A DNA stretch of 64,000 nt, taken from the NCBI GenBank assembly GCA_018136815.1, contig CM030934.1, positions 4,165,587-4,229,586 of the forward strand, given 5' to 3'. This DNA comes from Isochrysis galbana. Taxonomy: Eukaryota > Haptophyta > Isochrysidales > Isochrysidaceae. The notes under the pieces are model-generated. The model was not told the origin of the DNA. It saw nothing but the letters and a program-made list of their open reading frames with translations, and made no database searches. The translations under genes and the position numbers were made by a program. Positions 1-11,315 of the stretch are shown here, in pieces (positions within the stretch are counted from its first letter, which is position 1; each line of letters opens with the position of its first letter).

Positions 1-156
1 AAAGACCTACCAGTTGTTTATGTTAGTGTTTTCGCAGTATACGGTAATAATTCCCCGGGTCCCAGGGGGTGCCCCCATGGTTCCCGACCGCCTCTGCGTC
101 CAGAGTCCCCCCGCGGAAAGAGTGAACGCACGGCGTGCACCTTCCTGGAAGTTGCT

Positions 157-600
157 ATGCGCACGCACGGCGCCCCCGCGGGGGGGGCCGATGCACATCG
201 CGCCGTGCCCACGCACGGCGTGCACAATGTGATTGCAAGTCATCACACGTGCTGCGCAACTAAACATCTCTTATATGGCTACTTTACGTGATTGTGGGCC
301 CTAGGGGTACGCATAGGGAAAAATTGGCATGCGCACGCACGGCGCCCCCGCGCGCGCGGGGGGGGGGGGGGCGATGCACATCGCGCCGTGCCCACGCACG
401 GCGTGCACAATGATTGCAAGTCATCACACGTGCTGCGTAACGAAACATCTCTTATATGGCTACTTTACGTGAATGTGGGCCTTAGGGGGAAAAGTTGGCA
501 TGCGCACGCACGGCGCCCCCGCGGGGGGGGGGCCGATGCACATCGCTCCGTGCCCATAATTACAAGTAATCACAATCGCAAAGCGCCGACACGGCGCCCT
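157..600. repeat. Tandem repeat, about 171-bp unit, three copies
   Basis: Three copies of a unit opening with ATGCGCACGCACGGCGCCCC start at 157, 329 and 500, giving periods of 172 and 171 bp; the third is diverged and cut short. Each unit has a GC-rich start with runs of C and G, then a segment with TTGCAAGTCATCACACGTGC, then an AT-richer part with TCTTATATGGCTACTTTACG. A diverged piece of the unit recurs at about 24430-24570. No coding frame is shared between copies, so this is non-coding tandem DNA, possibly part of a larger satellite cut by the left edge. Confidence 0.8.
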
Positions 601-660
601 CCGGGGGGGGACACGCGTCGCGGGAAGCAGGGAATGTTACGCTAGTCTACATTTAATTTT

Positions 661-1061
661 AAAATAACAACTGTGGACATTCGATCGCTCAATTCGACTC
701 ATGTCCCACAATTGACGGAACGACACCTTATAGGCGATAGGGGATAGGGGACATGGGCGCAGTGGACAATGCATGTAGATGTAGGCTGTAGGCCGTAGCT
801 GTGGGCTGGAGACTTGGAGACAGGGGTTGAACCCCTTGCATCTTCTTCTTCTTCGAAGAACTTCTACTTCTTCTTCTCCTGCCTCCTTTGCGTGCCTCGC
901 CGGTCTTGGGTCTTGGTCTTGGGTCTTGGGTGCCCCCCACAGGTCCCTATATTTCTGGCGACCAGGGGATGAGGGAGGTGAGTACGAGTGATGGCCCATG
1001 CGGGCGTGGGAGTTGGCACCTGGGAGAGTGTCTCCTGACTCTGAGGTCTGACTCGCGCCCA
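661..1061. other. Spacer without a recognised gene
   Basis: Holds a CTT-rich run near 840-880. The stretch 675-722 (TGGACATTCG ... GACGGAACG) recurs in diverged form at 38475-38522, so it is probably an old dispersed repeat. I see no gene. Confidence 0.4.
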
Positions 1062-1406
1062 CTTGCCACCCTAGATGGGAAATACGGTGCAGGGGCCTGC
1101 AAATTGGCATACGCCAAAGTTTTGATCTTGAGCACCCCAAATTTTGAGGTCAAAATTTGCTGCCAAGGCACCCAAATTTCGGGCAAAATTTTGATTTTTT
1201 TGTAATGCGTGTGTGTAGCCTGCTGAATCAACTCACCCAACACCCAACACCCCCACATCCCCATACCCCACCCTCTCCATCCTCCATCACCATCATCCCC
1301 GAACCCCGACACCCCGATCGATGTCGCTTTCCCGACCCCGCACCTCGCAGCTTCCCACGAGCCCCCGACGGACCCACAACCACAACACCACAACGCACAT
1401 CACATA

Positions 1407-2189
1407 TCAAAACACAGAGCGACCATTGTAGCGACTCATCAGCGATGCTTGCAGGTGGTCTGAGAGAGTACGTTGCTGTGAATCGGAGTACATTACACGC
1501 AACAATGCAAACACGCGCTCACACGAGGCGGAATTCGGGGTGAGCGCCAGAACAAGGCGAGCCGCTTTCGACCAACTTGGGATGGATGATCCGTTCGCAC
1601 GCCACCACTCGAGTACGCCGTCGGAAAATTCCTCGACGTCAGCCACGTTGAGGCTCGCCGTGCGAGCGGCGACTAGATATTGAGGAATCTCATGCTTCAG
1701 CTTGTCCAGCTGCACTGCACCTCCTTCATCCGGTGACAAGCCGAGACAAGCTACAATAGCAAGATCGTCAACCCAGCCCGGAGTGAGGTGAGCTGCAGCG
1801 AATTGGGGGTCGAACACCTGTACCACGCGAGCCAACTTGTACATCGTTGTACAGTCGAAATTATCATGGCAATTACCATTCAATCGGTCGTGAAGATATT
1901 CGAATGCTTTGGAGAGACAAGCGGCCATCTCCCGTCGCTCAGGCAACTCATGGACGACGAGGAGTTGGCGAACTTCGATTTCTTCGAAATCATCTGTGGT
2001 GCCATCTGAAGGATACGTGACTGTGTATGCGGTGCACGTTGTGCCCGGGTTTAAAGTCGAGTCGATCGCATCCTTCTCAATTGACGTGATTGTTCCCTCG
2101 AATGTGCCGAATCCCGGGAAGACTTTTGAAATCTTAGAGCCCACCGCTAACTTGTGGCGAGAACGCAACATAGCGTCAACGTTGGGCAT
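1407..2189 (-). CDS. hAT transposase C-terminal part with a Tudor-like domain
   Basis: 260 aa from an ATG at 2189. Residues about 13-75 look like a PTM/DIR17-type Tudor-like fold (VGSKISKVFPGFGTFEGTI, then YTVTYPSDG). The C-terminal 60 or so residues match the hAT dimerisation region: WSKAARLVLALTPNSASCER followed by VFALLRVMYSDSQQ. The BED zinc finger and most of the RNase H-like core are missing, so this cannot be a complete transposase. It lies between the inverted ends of the element at 1070-3188 and is most likely a relic or one exon of a longer gene. Confidence 0.75.
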   Translation of the reverse strand: MPNVDAMLRSRHKLAVGSKISKVFPGFGTFEGTITSIEKDAIDSTLNPGTTCTAYTVTYPSDGTTDDFEEIEVRQLLVVHELPERREMAACLSKAFEYLHDRLNGNCHDNFDCTTMYKLARVVQVFDPQFAAAHLTPGWVDDLAIVACLGLSPDEGGAVQLDKLKHEIPQYLVAARTASLNVADVEEFSDGVLEWWRANGSSIPSWSKAARLVLALTPNSASCERVFALLRVMYSDSQQRTLSDHLQASLMSRYNGRSVF

Positions 2190-2205
2190 GCAGCCATCCG
2201 CGTTG

Positions 2206-2750
2206 TCATGCAGCTGGCGGCCAAAGGCGAGCAGGCATAGCCGTTTGCCGTCCTCGCACTCCGGCGGGCGGCTTCATCTTCTGCTTGCGCGGCCGCTCAA
2301 TGCTCGACATCGCAGGCAAGTGGACACCAAAAATGCCACGACGCGGCTTGAGCCTCTCCTCCTCCAAGCGAGGCGACCGGCGCTGGCCCAGTTTGATGAG
2401 GCCGTCGGGTGCGACCCATCGCAGCTTGAATGTGGGCCCCTCACCTGCTCTTCGTGCGCCCAGCGCCTCGAACCGCACTTTGATCTTGCCATCAATCTCC
2501 CTCGCACCCTCGACGACCGTCGCCTCGCGCAACACGTCGTGCCACACCTCTTGCCCAGGGAGGTATGTGCTAATGGTGGGGCGGGGGGAGGAGGTGCCGG
2601 GGCGCTCGCCGGGGCGGCTGCGCCGGGCCCTGTCCTCTCGGGTCTCCTCCTCCTGCTCCTGCTCCTGCTCCTCCTCCTCCTCCTCCTCCTCCTCCTCCTC
2701 CTCCTCCTCGTCACTGTCGTCTACAATGTCCACAACTGTCTGGGATGGGA

Positions 2751-2783
<33 letters not shown>

Positions 2784-2853
2784 TGGGCTCATCCATCACC
2801 TCCTCTTCCACCTCGTCCACAATGGTTCGGCGGCGCTTGCGCACATGCGGCAT
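2206..2853 (-). CDS. Acidic, Tudor-like protein carried by the hAT element
   Basis: 215 aa from an ATG at 2853. It has a basic start (MPHVRKRRR), a Pro-Ala run, a long glutamate tract (residues about 48-70, encoded by GAG repeats), and then a Tudor/chromo-like segment (STYLPGQEVWHD, GKIKVRFEALG). It ends 16 bp before the ATG of the hAT C-terminal ORF, in another frame. A related acidic plus LPGQ-type protein is found in broken form at 17332-17845, which suggests a recurrent companion gene of this transposon family. A chromatin-reading role would be inference only. Confidence 0.55.
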
Positions 2854-3300
2854 AGGGATGGGCGCGGGGCGGGGGGCAAGGGCAAGGGCGTCGAGCGTGG
2901 GGGCGGGGGGGGGGGGGGGGCGCCCGTGCCCCCCAAATTTCGATCAATTTTTTTTTATTTTGAGCCCAACCCCAAATTTCACAAAAAAATTCTCGAAAGT
3001 CTGGCGTTTGCCAACCTGCAAATACAGCCAAATACATATTTATTTGGCCTCCGGCCGAATAGAGGCCAATTACAATTACATTTCAAATACATTCGAGGCC
3101 TACAACCCAGGACACGCTTCAAATACAGCCAATTACATATGTATTTGGCCTCTAGCCAAATACGGTGAATACGTGTTTCCCATCAAGGCTTGCCACTTGC
3201 TTTCCCCGCCTGCCTCCCCCGCCCGCCGCTCGGCCCTAGACCCTCCCCTTTCGGTATCTCCTCCAGATCGTTCGGCGTCGACGTCATCACCGCGTGCGCG

Positions 3301-6065
3301 ATGCTGCCCCGGCTCGCGCTGCTTCTCCTCGCCTCGCTCACACACGGCGCGCTTCTGGCGCGGCCGCTGGTGGGCGGGCTAGCACGACCGGCCACCCACG
3401 ATGCTCGCCCGCTCAACCGGCCACGCCACCGGGCCGCCGTGCTCATGGCTGACGCTCCGCCAGCCGAAGCCGACGCTGAGACGTTCCAGTTCGAGGCTGA
3501 GGTCGCAAAGGTGATGGACATCATCATCAACTCGCTCTACTCGGACAAGGACATTGTGAGCACCGCCATACTAATCCCCCCCCACCTCCGCTACCCGCCA
3601 CAGTCCGCCCGAAGCTCCTCCTTCCATTTATGGTGTGCGTAAAGGCGTTGACCTCTTCATGCCACCCTGTCAGTTTCTGCGCGAGCTTATCTCGAACGCG
3701 TCGGATGCATGCGACAAGAAGCGATTCCTCTCGCTCACTGCCGAGTCGTCTGGGTCGGCCTACGAGGGACGCATTCGCGTCATCGCTGACAAACAGTCAA
3801 ACACCCTCACCATCGAGGACAATGGTATTGGTCTGAGCCGGAAGGACATGAAGGAGAACCTCGGCCGCATCGCGCAGTCGGGCACGAAGAAGTTCACCGA
3901 GGCCCTGGGCGCCAGCAAGACGGACGCGACGAACCTGATCGGCCAATTTGGAGTCGGTTTCTATTCTGCTTTCCTCGTCGCCGACAAAGTGACGGTGGTG
4001 TCTAAGTCCAGTGGAGGCGAGCAGCTGCGGTGGGAGTCTTCCCAGGCCTCCGAGTACACCATCTCAAAGGACGACTCTGAGCCAATCGAAGACTCTGGTA
4101 CCCGCCTGATCCTGACCCTGAAGGAGGATGCGGACAAGTACACGCAGGTGCGCGTCCAATTTTGACATTCTGCACTGCCATACGCTCACCGTCTAGCAAG
4201 CTGTGTCAAGATGTTAGCATAAAGAAGCAGGACATGGCCCGTCCCCTGCACACCCTCCAGCACTTCGTGCCGCCTGGTCACAGGACTATACTCTGCGCGA
4301 GATGCTCAAGCGCTACTCCGAGTTCATCTCCTTTCCGATTGAGCTGTGGACCGAGAAGACCGAGTACGAGACGGTGCCTGACCCTGACGCAGAGGTGAAG
4401 GAGGGTGAGAAGCCTAAGACAAAGACGGTCCCCAAGACCTCCAACGTGTGGGAGAAGGTCAACGTGGCCAAGCCGCTCTGGATGCGCCCACCCAAGGAGG
4501 TTGAGGATGCTGAGTACGAGGAGTTCTACAAGACGACTTTCAAGGCGTACGACACTCCCGACGGCCACGTGCACTTCTCGCTCGAGGGCCAGGTCGAGTT
4601 TCGTGCATTGCTTTTCCTTCCCTCCTCCATTCCCTGGGAGCTTTCTCAGGACATGTTCAATGATAAGGTGAGAGTGCGGCCCGTGCCACGAGCCCTCGAG
4701 AAAGGCCTGCGTCTTGTATTGTTTCGAGTTCCTGTTGTCGATGCACGCCCCTGAGGCCGTAGTCTCTCCCCCATCTCGTAGGTGAAGCCAATCAAGTTGT
4801 ACGTCAAGCGCGTATTCATTTCGGACAGCTTCGAAGAGCAGCTGCTGCCCCGCTGGCTGTCGTTCGTCAAGGGCGTCGTCGATTCGGAGGATCTCCCGCT
4901 CAATGTGTCGCGCGAGATCCTTCAAAAATCGAAGGTAGGCTCAAGACCGCTCCCAGTGAGGGCCATTCATGCTGGGTTGAGCTTCCGACTAATTGAGCTG
5001 CGAGCTTGACTGCACACTAGTCGACTTTCCGCGTTTATCATTACGATCATGGCAAAACCTGAATAGATCTTCTCACTGCATAGCCGCTCCCGCTCTCCGA
5101 CATAGGTACTCTCGATCATTTCCAAGCGCCTCGTACGCAAGGCACTAGATATGTTCACCGAGATCCAAGCGGACAAGGAGAAGGCCGCCCGCTTCAACTC
5201 TAACTTCGGCAGATACATCAAGGTTGGTGTGATTGAGGACCGTGACAACAAGGATGCATTGCTTAAGCTGGCTTCATTCGCTAGCACTGAGGGCAAAGCC
5301 GAGGACATGGTCACGCTGCCGCAGTATGTCGAACGTATGAAGGAGGGCCAAAAGCAAATCTATTATGTGTCGGGCTCCTCGCGCGCAGCTGCCGCCTCGT
5401 CGCCAGTCTTGGAGGGTCTACGCAAGAAGGGCTACGAGGTGTTGATTGCTCTCGATCAGATTGACGAGATTGCTCTCCAGGGCATCGGCAAATTCGGCGA
5501 CTTTGACGTCGTTGATGCGGCCAAAGAGGGCACGGACCTGGGCGAGCAGTCGGAGGAGGAAAAGGCGAGCGTTGAGGCGGCCAAAGAGTCTCTCACCGAC
5601 ATGTGCGCCGCTATCAAGGACGTCCTTGGCAACAAAGTTGACAAAGTTGAGGTCTCGGCGCGGCTCACCTCGTCGCCTTCAGCTCTCGTGCAGCCGCAGT
5701 GGGGCATGTCGCCGCAGATGCAGCGCTTCATGAAAGCTCAGGCCGCGGCCGCTGGCGATGATCTAGGCATGATGGGCGGTATGGCCGCGAACCTTGAGAT
5801 CAACCCAAATCACCCGGCTGTGCTCAAGCTCAAGCAGATGGTCGCCGAGGACAAGGAGTCGGCTTCCACGCGCGACTACGCCACGCTCCTCTACGATGTT
5901 GCCGCAGTCTCCTCGGGCTACGAAGTTGCTGACCCATCCGGCTTTGCCTCGCGCGTCGTGCGCCTGATGATAGGCGAGGATGCGCCCGACGAGGCCGATG
6001 CTGCGAAGCCAACGGCGGATAAAGAAGATGATAGCGACGAGGCGGTTGTCCCCGAGGTGCTGTGA
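3301..6065 (+). CDS. HSP90 family chaperone, plastid-type (HSP90C-like), 5 exons
   Basis: Exons 3301-3555, 3674-4147, 4284-4667, 4782-4934 and 5106-6065 join in frame into 741 aa; all four introns are GT-AG and in phase 0. The N-terminal ATPase shows [16 protein letters not shown] and [11 protein letters not shown]; the middle domain shows YVKRVFISD and [10 protein letters not shown]. The start has a hydrophobic signal peptide ([20 protein letters not shown]) followed by an Arg/Pro-rich stretch, typical of secondary plastids. The C-terminus ends in VVPEVL: no MEEVD (cytosolic) and no KDEL (ER GRP94). Together with the overall resemblance to plant HSP90C this points to the plastid stroma. A hAT transposon ends 113 bp before the ATG, so the promoter may lie partly inside it. 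Confidence 0.95.
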
Positions 6066-6960
6066 GCGCGGCGACCAAGCACCTTGAATGACGTAGAGCG
6101 CATAGGGTTCTTGGTCGACGCTTGCTCGAGAACTGAACGTATGCCTTTCCCGCGGTGGGCAAAGGATGAAGAGTCTTGGTTAGCTACTTCACCACTCCTA
6201 CTCGCATGTGAACAACCGGAAGGCGTGTATGAAGCCTCGCGTCCGCATTGCCTTGGGCTACGCTGTCCCGGCGCAGCTCCGTTTTTCTCGACGACGGTCA
6301 TCATTCTGTTCTAGGCAGCAAGTTCGGTGCTTTGACGGCTGATTGCGCCTCGATGCCTCAATCACTGCAACCCACTAGGAAGCCACAGCTAGTGACGCGA
6401 GCGAGCTCGGCACATGAGGATTGTGCCGAGACGGGCCATGCTTCCATGTAATGGGCATGAGCAATGCTGTTTGGTTATTTGGCACACCACGCACGGCCAT
6501 TCGCGCCAGCTGCTCCACGCTGGATCAAGGCGCCACCTGAGCGGGACGTGCCATATGCTTGTACGCGAGTGCTAGCACTGCGTGCACGCAACCCTTGACG
6601 AGTGACGAAACCATCTCCGCCGCCAAATGATTCCTGACGCCGTGGCTGTTTGGAGCCCTTGATGCTCACGATCATGGTAGGATTTCATGCGTGTTCTTTG
6701 AGCGATGGGGATGTGATGCTACTCAAGACGAAAGCCTTTAGGGTAGGTTGGTTGCGATGTGCAGAGGAATTTTACAGGCCTTCTAGAGAGCTTGGAGGTG
6801 ACCCGACCCTGCACGCTGAATGAGAGACACACAGCATGTATGTAGATACTACTACATCATCTCTCCCGTACATGTGCATGCATGATTCAACGTCGGATCG
6901 TCTTGTGACAATCCATTTTCGAAGAATATTCACAACAACTAACTAGCACTGACCATTGTA
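6066..6960. other. Spacer without a recognised gene
   Basis: HSP90 3' flank. Only short chance frames are present on both strands and I see no conserved protein. The last 100 bp are AT-richer and lead directly into a LINE 5' end at 6961. Confidence 0.5.
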
Positions 6961-6984
6961 CAACTAAGTTTATACTTGGTCGCC

Positions 6985-8112
6985 ATGGAGCGCGCCGGCG
7001 CGACTCCCCTCTCTTTCGGGCCCCCCACCGAGGGCGCCCCTCCAGTCCTCCAGTACCCATGGAGCAGTCGCTGGCGAAGCGACCGCGCCCAGCCGCGGAG
7101 GCCGAGCAGGTGCGTGCGACTCGCGTCGCGCCACACGGCCCGTGGCCCCGGCCACACCACCCTCAGCAGCCATGCTGGTCCCCCCCATGGGAGACAGCAG
7201 ACTGCAGACAGCAAGACAGACACAACAGACAAGACGCACGAAGGCCAACCCATGGGCATGCCTTATGGCAGAGGCTCCTCCCACCCTGGTGACGGTCGCG
7301 CCGCCCCGGCGGCGCGGCCCGAGACCGGGTGGCCCTTATGGGCACAAAGAACACCCCACACCCTGCATACGTACTACAACAGAAGAGTGTCACAACAGAA
7401 GCCCCAACTCAACACGACCAAGGCCCCTCTGAGAGAGAGACTGGGGACCGACCACCAACAACCAGCCCACCATCAAGCACCAAACTCTTGCTCACGGCCG
7501 AACCGCATCCCCCTGACGCAGGAGCCAGCGTCAGATGAAGAGCAAGAGGGCGTAGACACAGACGCAAATTTCGACCTCTCCTTCCACTAGGAGGGGGACT
7601 ACACCTTTCTGGACACGACCGTCTACGCCGCGATAGTTGAATTGCTCCTCGAGCTAGAGGGTGTCGATCCAGAGCCGGACTTCTGGGCACGATCCATCGC
7701 AGGCCCTTGGCACGTAGCCGTCAATGAAGATTGCGCACAACAATTTCAAGAAAGGTATGGCGAAACCACCACCCTTCGCGTGAATCAGACCGACGTCACA
7801 GTACGCATCAAAATCGTATCCATTGAGGAAAAGATCAACAAGCGAGGCGCCACCTCGCGAAAGTCACTCTACAACGCTCTCCAAGACGTGGCAGCACACC
7901 TGGTCGTCGAAGCTAATGGTCTCGCTCAAGCCGAACAACTCAACTTAGGCGCGCTAATCAAGGCGGTCGAAAAGGAGGGACTGACATTCCTGAAGGGCAA
8001 CCGCGAGCGAATGAAACTCGAAGGAGGCGCGGGCACTTTCGTGTCCAAGGCAGCCTACTCCACCCGCTGGCACCTATACGTCTCGGCGGCCACCTCACCA
8101 ACCTACTTATAA
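6985..8112 (+). pseudogene. LINE ORF1 of copy A, interrupted by one stop
   Basis: A single frame of about 375 codons from ATG 6985 (MERAGATPLSF) to 8112, broken by one TAG at 7588-7590. The first half is low-complexity and rich in Pro, Arg and Thr. The second half (LLLELEGVDPEPD, GPWHVAVNEDCAQQFQERYG, RKSLYNALQDVAAHLVV) resembles the end of ORF1 of the copy at 44000-48591 (LEGLDATPDG, GPWIFYVDEDAHDQFKAAYG). Presumed role is RNA binding, as for other LINE ORF1 proteins; no known fold is recognised. Confidence 0.6.
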
Positions 8113-8703
8113 GTGGGGCGGTCAATGGGGGCCTCGCGCCCCCCTCTCTCCATCGCGGACACCCCCCGGGGTGGGCCCGTGAATTCAACCCCAGCCCCTG
8201 CCCTCTGGCAAGGACAAGGCACTCATCAATATCAATTCAGCCCAAACCCTTCGTGGGCGCGGGCCGCGAGCAGCACCACGCCCGCGCTGGGCCTGCCCTC
8301 GAGCTGACTCCCCGCCCCCCCCTGTCCCTGGTCGCCAGGCATACATGGGACTTCGGGCGGCTCCCATGGCCAGCGAGGCGAGAGGCGAGCGTGGGAGAGG
8401 CAGGGGGGGCCAGGGGCTGAGCCCCAGCCAGCCTCCACTGCCCCCTGAGTTGCCCTTGCTAGCCCTCTGGGAGCCCTGAAAGGACCCGTGAGAGCAGGCC
8501 AGGGCGCGCCGCATGGCGACGCGCCGCAGGTGCCTCGAACAACGTCTGGATGCACTTCCGCAAGCGAGTTGATGGGCACGTCAAGTGGGTCCATCGACTC
8601 ACTCGTTCACAATGGAATGCGCTCACCAAACAGCAGAAGAAGGCAAGAGTTCTTCAATTGAAGCTCATCACGCGCGACGTATGCCGTATGCCACACGAGG
8701 CGC

Positions 8704-9105
8704 TTGCGAAGTGAGACAGTGCACCACAACTGGGTTGTGAGTGAGCGCGCCAGACTGGGGATAGACGCCGCCCTACAGGATGCTGACCCCGACACGAACT
8801 TGCTCTATCAACTCAAGGTCAACCCGCAGAGGTTTCTTCATGCTATGGTGGTGATGTCCAGCGACAAGGAGCTCACTGGTCGATCCGCCTGCTTAGTCTT
8901 TATGGTGCAAGTGCGCCGAGCAGCTGGCAAACTCTGGATGGAGAACCAGAAGGTCGTCCTCGCACGCATCACGGACCTCGCCACCCAGGATCAGCCAAGC
9001 GACATGGTCGCCTGCCAGCAGAACGACATTGACATTGACAACAGGATCGAGGAGGAGGGGTGTGAGATGAAAAAGACGAAAAAGATGAAAACGCAGCCTG
9101 CTTAG
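8704..9105 (+). CDS. Unidentified ORF inside or after copy A
   Basis: A 133-codon frame starting from a TTG, with coding-like codon use and a very acidic then Lys-rich tail (ENQKVVLARITDL, then KKTKKMK). An overlapping frame just upstream (about 8540-8700) also looks coding (VHRLTRSQWNALTKQQKKAR). I recognise neither. They may be remains of one old gene or part of a mobile element. Confidence 0.2.
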   Translation: MRSETVHHNWVVSERARLGIDAALQDADPDTNLLYQLKVNPQRFLHAMVVMSSDKELTGRSACLVFMVQVRRAAGKLWMENQKVVLARITDLATQDQPSDMVACQQNDIDIDNRIEEEGCEMKKTKKMKTQPA

Positions 9106-9481
9106 GGTGTGTCCGCTTGGCGTTTTCGTACATAACGTTAGCTGCTATGCGCACGCGCCGCGTCCTGAGTGAAGACAAAACTATCACATAACAGTGTGAG
9201 TGAAAACAAAACTATCACATGGCCCTCTTTTGACGGAACGCGACTTGAGACACCCACGCAACAACAGCGAGAAACGGGCCAACCAGAGGTACAGGAGGAA
9301 GGCGAGAACGGACCACTGGGTGCGGTGCACCCCGCCCAACCCAGCCCCCCCCACAACCTGGGCCCCTAAGTAGAGCACGAGGGGAGTTGCCGCAAAGTGA
9401 GGGAGAGGAAGGGAAATGGGCGTGGCTACAATAGTTAACCCCATAGCAGCGCGCGAGGCGAGAATATCAAAAGGTTTTTTT

Positions 9482-10326
9482 CTAAGCCAGCGGCTTCCCG
9501 ATGCCCTCTGCCTCACGAACGGTCTTTGAAAACAAAAGAGTTCGTTCCGGTAATACTTCCATGAAAATATTAGAAGATCGCAATGTGCAATGTGTACACG
9601 CATAGGGTGCTACATGAGCTGTATTCCCTCCGGTGTCCTATCTCCTATTCGCGCTTGCCCCTGCGGCCCCGCAGCATTCCTTCTCGTGCCTGTAAGCCAA
9701 CAACCTGTTCTCAGTGCCTTAAAATGGAGGATTAGGCTAGGTTTAAGCGCTTCACACCCGTCATGGCGACGAGCAAGTTTTGAATGTAGGACGAGCGAGT
9801 CTCGTGATTGAAGAGGAATGGCCGTGCCACGGGTGGCATGTGTTTTCCTCTTTCCTTCTTGGCTAGAAAGCATCACACGGTATAAGTTGCGCCTGCGCGC
9901 CGGTTTCGAGTACATTTACCGTCCGCCATTCCTAATCTATTTGTGGCAGCCACAGACAAGAAGGACCTCAGGAAGCCCGCCATCAACATGTCATCACGGT
10001 ATTTTGCCTCGCGTCATTCAACACCGAGGCTCTCAATGTACTCAACCTCGATGCACCTGCGGAGGTTGGCGGTTCTCGCGTGTGCAACACACCTATTCAC
10101 GTAGCGGCACTAGTAGGGGCACATTGTCTGCAGCGTTCAGATTTCAGCCGTTTGCCGTCGTGCACGCATTGACTCAACAGCCACTCCTTTGCAGACTTGG
10201 CTCGAGGAGGTGCAGGTGCGTCCTCGCTCGTGACAGGATTCGACCCGATTGAAGTACAAATGGTATCTAAAAATGACGCCTCATTTTTTCACACGCGCGA
10301 TCCGAATGCTACCAAGGAGGACGCGT
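9482..10326. other. Spacer without a recognised gene
   Basis: Starts right after the T-tract of LINE copy A. Short frames only; no domain or repeat array recognised. Confidence 0.4.
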
Positions 10327-10761
10327 TCACGTCAAATCGTGTAGGCTAGTTGAGTCGTACGAATCAGACGGCGACGGCGGCGGCGGCGGTGACCAGAAGT
10401 CGAGCTCCAGTTCCTCGCCTCTGAGCCACAATCCGGCGGCGTTTGGCCCTTGATGCACCCAAATGATCGTAAATTCATCGTCCCGGGCGTGGTAGGTCTC
10501 GTGATGGCCACCGGCAAAATGCTTGTTGCAGTTCATGAAGACATAGTACCCGCCGCGAAAGGAGATGAGCCGGACGTAGAAAGGCCCTGCACGAGTGCTC
10601 GTGACGTTCGCGGTGCGACAGCTCGGCGCGAAGTCCACGGCAGCCCAGCAGCTAGGACCGTTTCCCTGGCTCAACGCCTCTTGCAGCTGCCGGCGCATCA
10701 TGCACTGGTCGAACGCTCTCTCTCCGGCCCCCATCCCTCGCTGGCCCAGCCAGCAAAGCAA
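10327..10761 (-). CDS. Hypothetical protein or exon
   Basis: The frame is open to about 10868 and holds 144 codons from a TTG at 10761; the first ATG lies about 10 codons in, so the start is unsure. It has coding-like codon use, four Cys, aromatic-rich strands (GGYYVFMNCNKHFAGGHHET) and a Pro/Ser-rich end. It looks like a small beta-rich domain, perhaps one exon of a longer gene. I do not recognise the family. Confidence 0.3.
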   Translation of the reverse strand: MLCWLGQRGMGAGERAFDQCMMRRQLQEALSQGNGPSCWAAVDFAPSCRTANVTSTRAGPFYVRLISFRGGYYVFMNCNKHFAGGHHETYHARDDEFTIIWVHQGPNAAGLWLRGEELELDFWSPPPPPSPSDSYDSTSLHDLT

Positions 10762-11315
10762 GCCCAGGAGATCTCCTCCAGGGGGAGGGGAACGAAGTTG
10801 AGAGAGCCCGCGGAGGGTGCGGGGCGGAGAGCATCTCGGGAGATCCAGCTCTGTGTAATAGAGTAATCAGTGAATTTATCCGGGGTTGAGACTGTAGAGA
10901 CGAGACCGAGAGAGATGAGACTCCTCCGGGTGGCGTGAGGGGCGCCCCAGTTCCGCCTAAGCCTCGCCCTCGCTCCTCGTCATCACCACATCCGCCTCAG
11001 CCAAACCTTCTCGAACGTTCTGTACTCTGGCTGATTTCATCTATCAACCAGGCGCCTACCATGGAGATAGAGATAGAGATCGGCACCAAAACCCCGCGCC
11101 GGCCCCGCTCGTCTCTGAAGAATGGCTAAAGTACATAGGCCATGCAGAGGGGACGCGCAGCTCAGCCGCCGCCGCGCCTGCAAGTACAATATGTGACAGT
11201 GGGCAATTGAGAGAATAGAGCCTTGGTGCGCCACTCGCCACTCCGTACGCTGTCGAATCAAAGCTTGATCGTGGGCAAGTCTCATCGATCAAGGAGTAAA
11301 GAGAGAGTCGTTGAA

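Larger units (their letters stand above)
1070..3188 (-). mobile_element. hAT-type DNA transposon with 8-bp target duplication
   Basis: The left end reads CCTAGATGGGAAATACG and the right end, reverse-complemented, CCTTGATGGGAAACACG (15 of 17 match). The element is flanked by perfect 8-bp duplications CTTGCCAC at 1062-1069 and 3189-3196; 8 bp is the hAT hallmark. On the minus strand it carries an acidic/Tudor-like ORF (2206-2853) and a hAT C-terminal dimerisation ORF (1407-2189). I cannot find the rest of the transposase core, so it is probably non-autonomous. Its subterminal AAATACGG / CCGTATTT motifs recur in the cluster at 53467-55861, so both belong to one family. It lies just upstream of the HSP90 start at 3301. 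Confidence 0.9.
6961..9481 (+). mobile_element. LINE-like element, copy A (ORF1 part, no reverse transcriptase)
   Basis: Begins with the family's 5' hairpin (CTAAGT pairing with ACTTGG around TTAT, 6961-6982) right before ATGGAGCGCGCC at 6985. The first 300 bp are closely similar to the copy at 57356-59039 (-). ORF1 runs to 8112. No reverse transcriptase follows. The last 200 bp (9282-9481) match 34080-34305 and end in a T7 tract after AGAATATCAAAAGG. Whether 8113-9281 is the element's own spacer or contains another insertion is unclear. I find no target duplication, so the outer limits are approximate. Confidence 0.65.

Noticed and set aside
3301-6065. ER GRP94 or cytosolic HSP90 as identity
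   Set aside because: No KDEL-type or MEEVD end; signal plus transit-like start and HSP90C-like sequence favour the plastid form.
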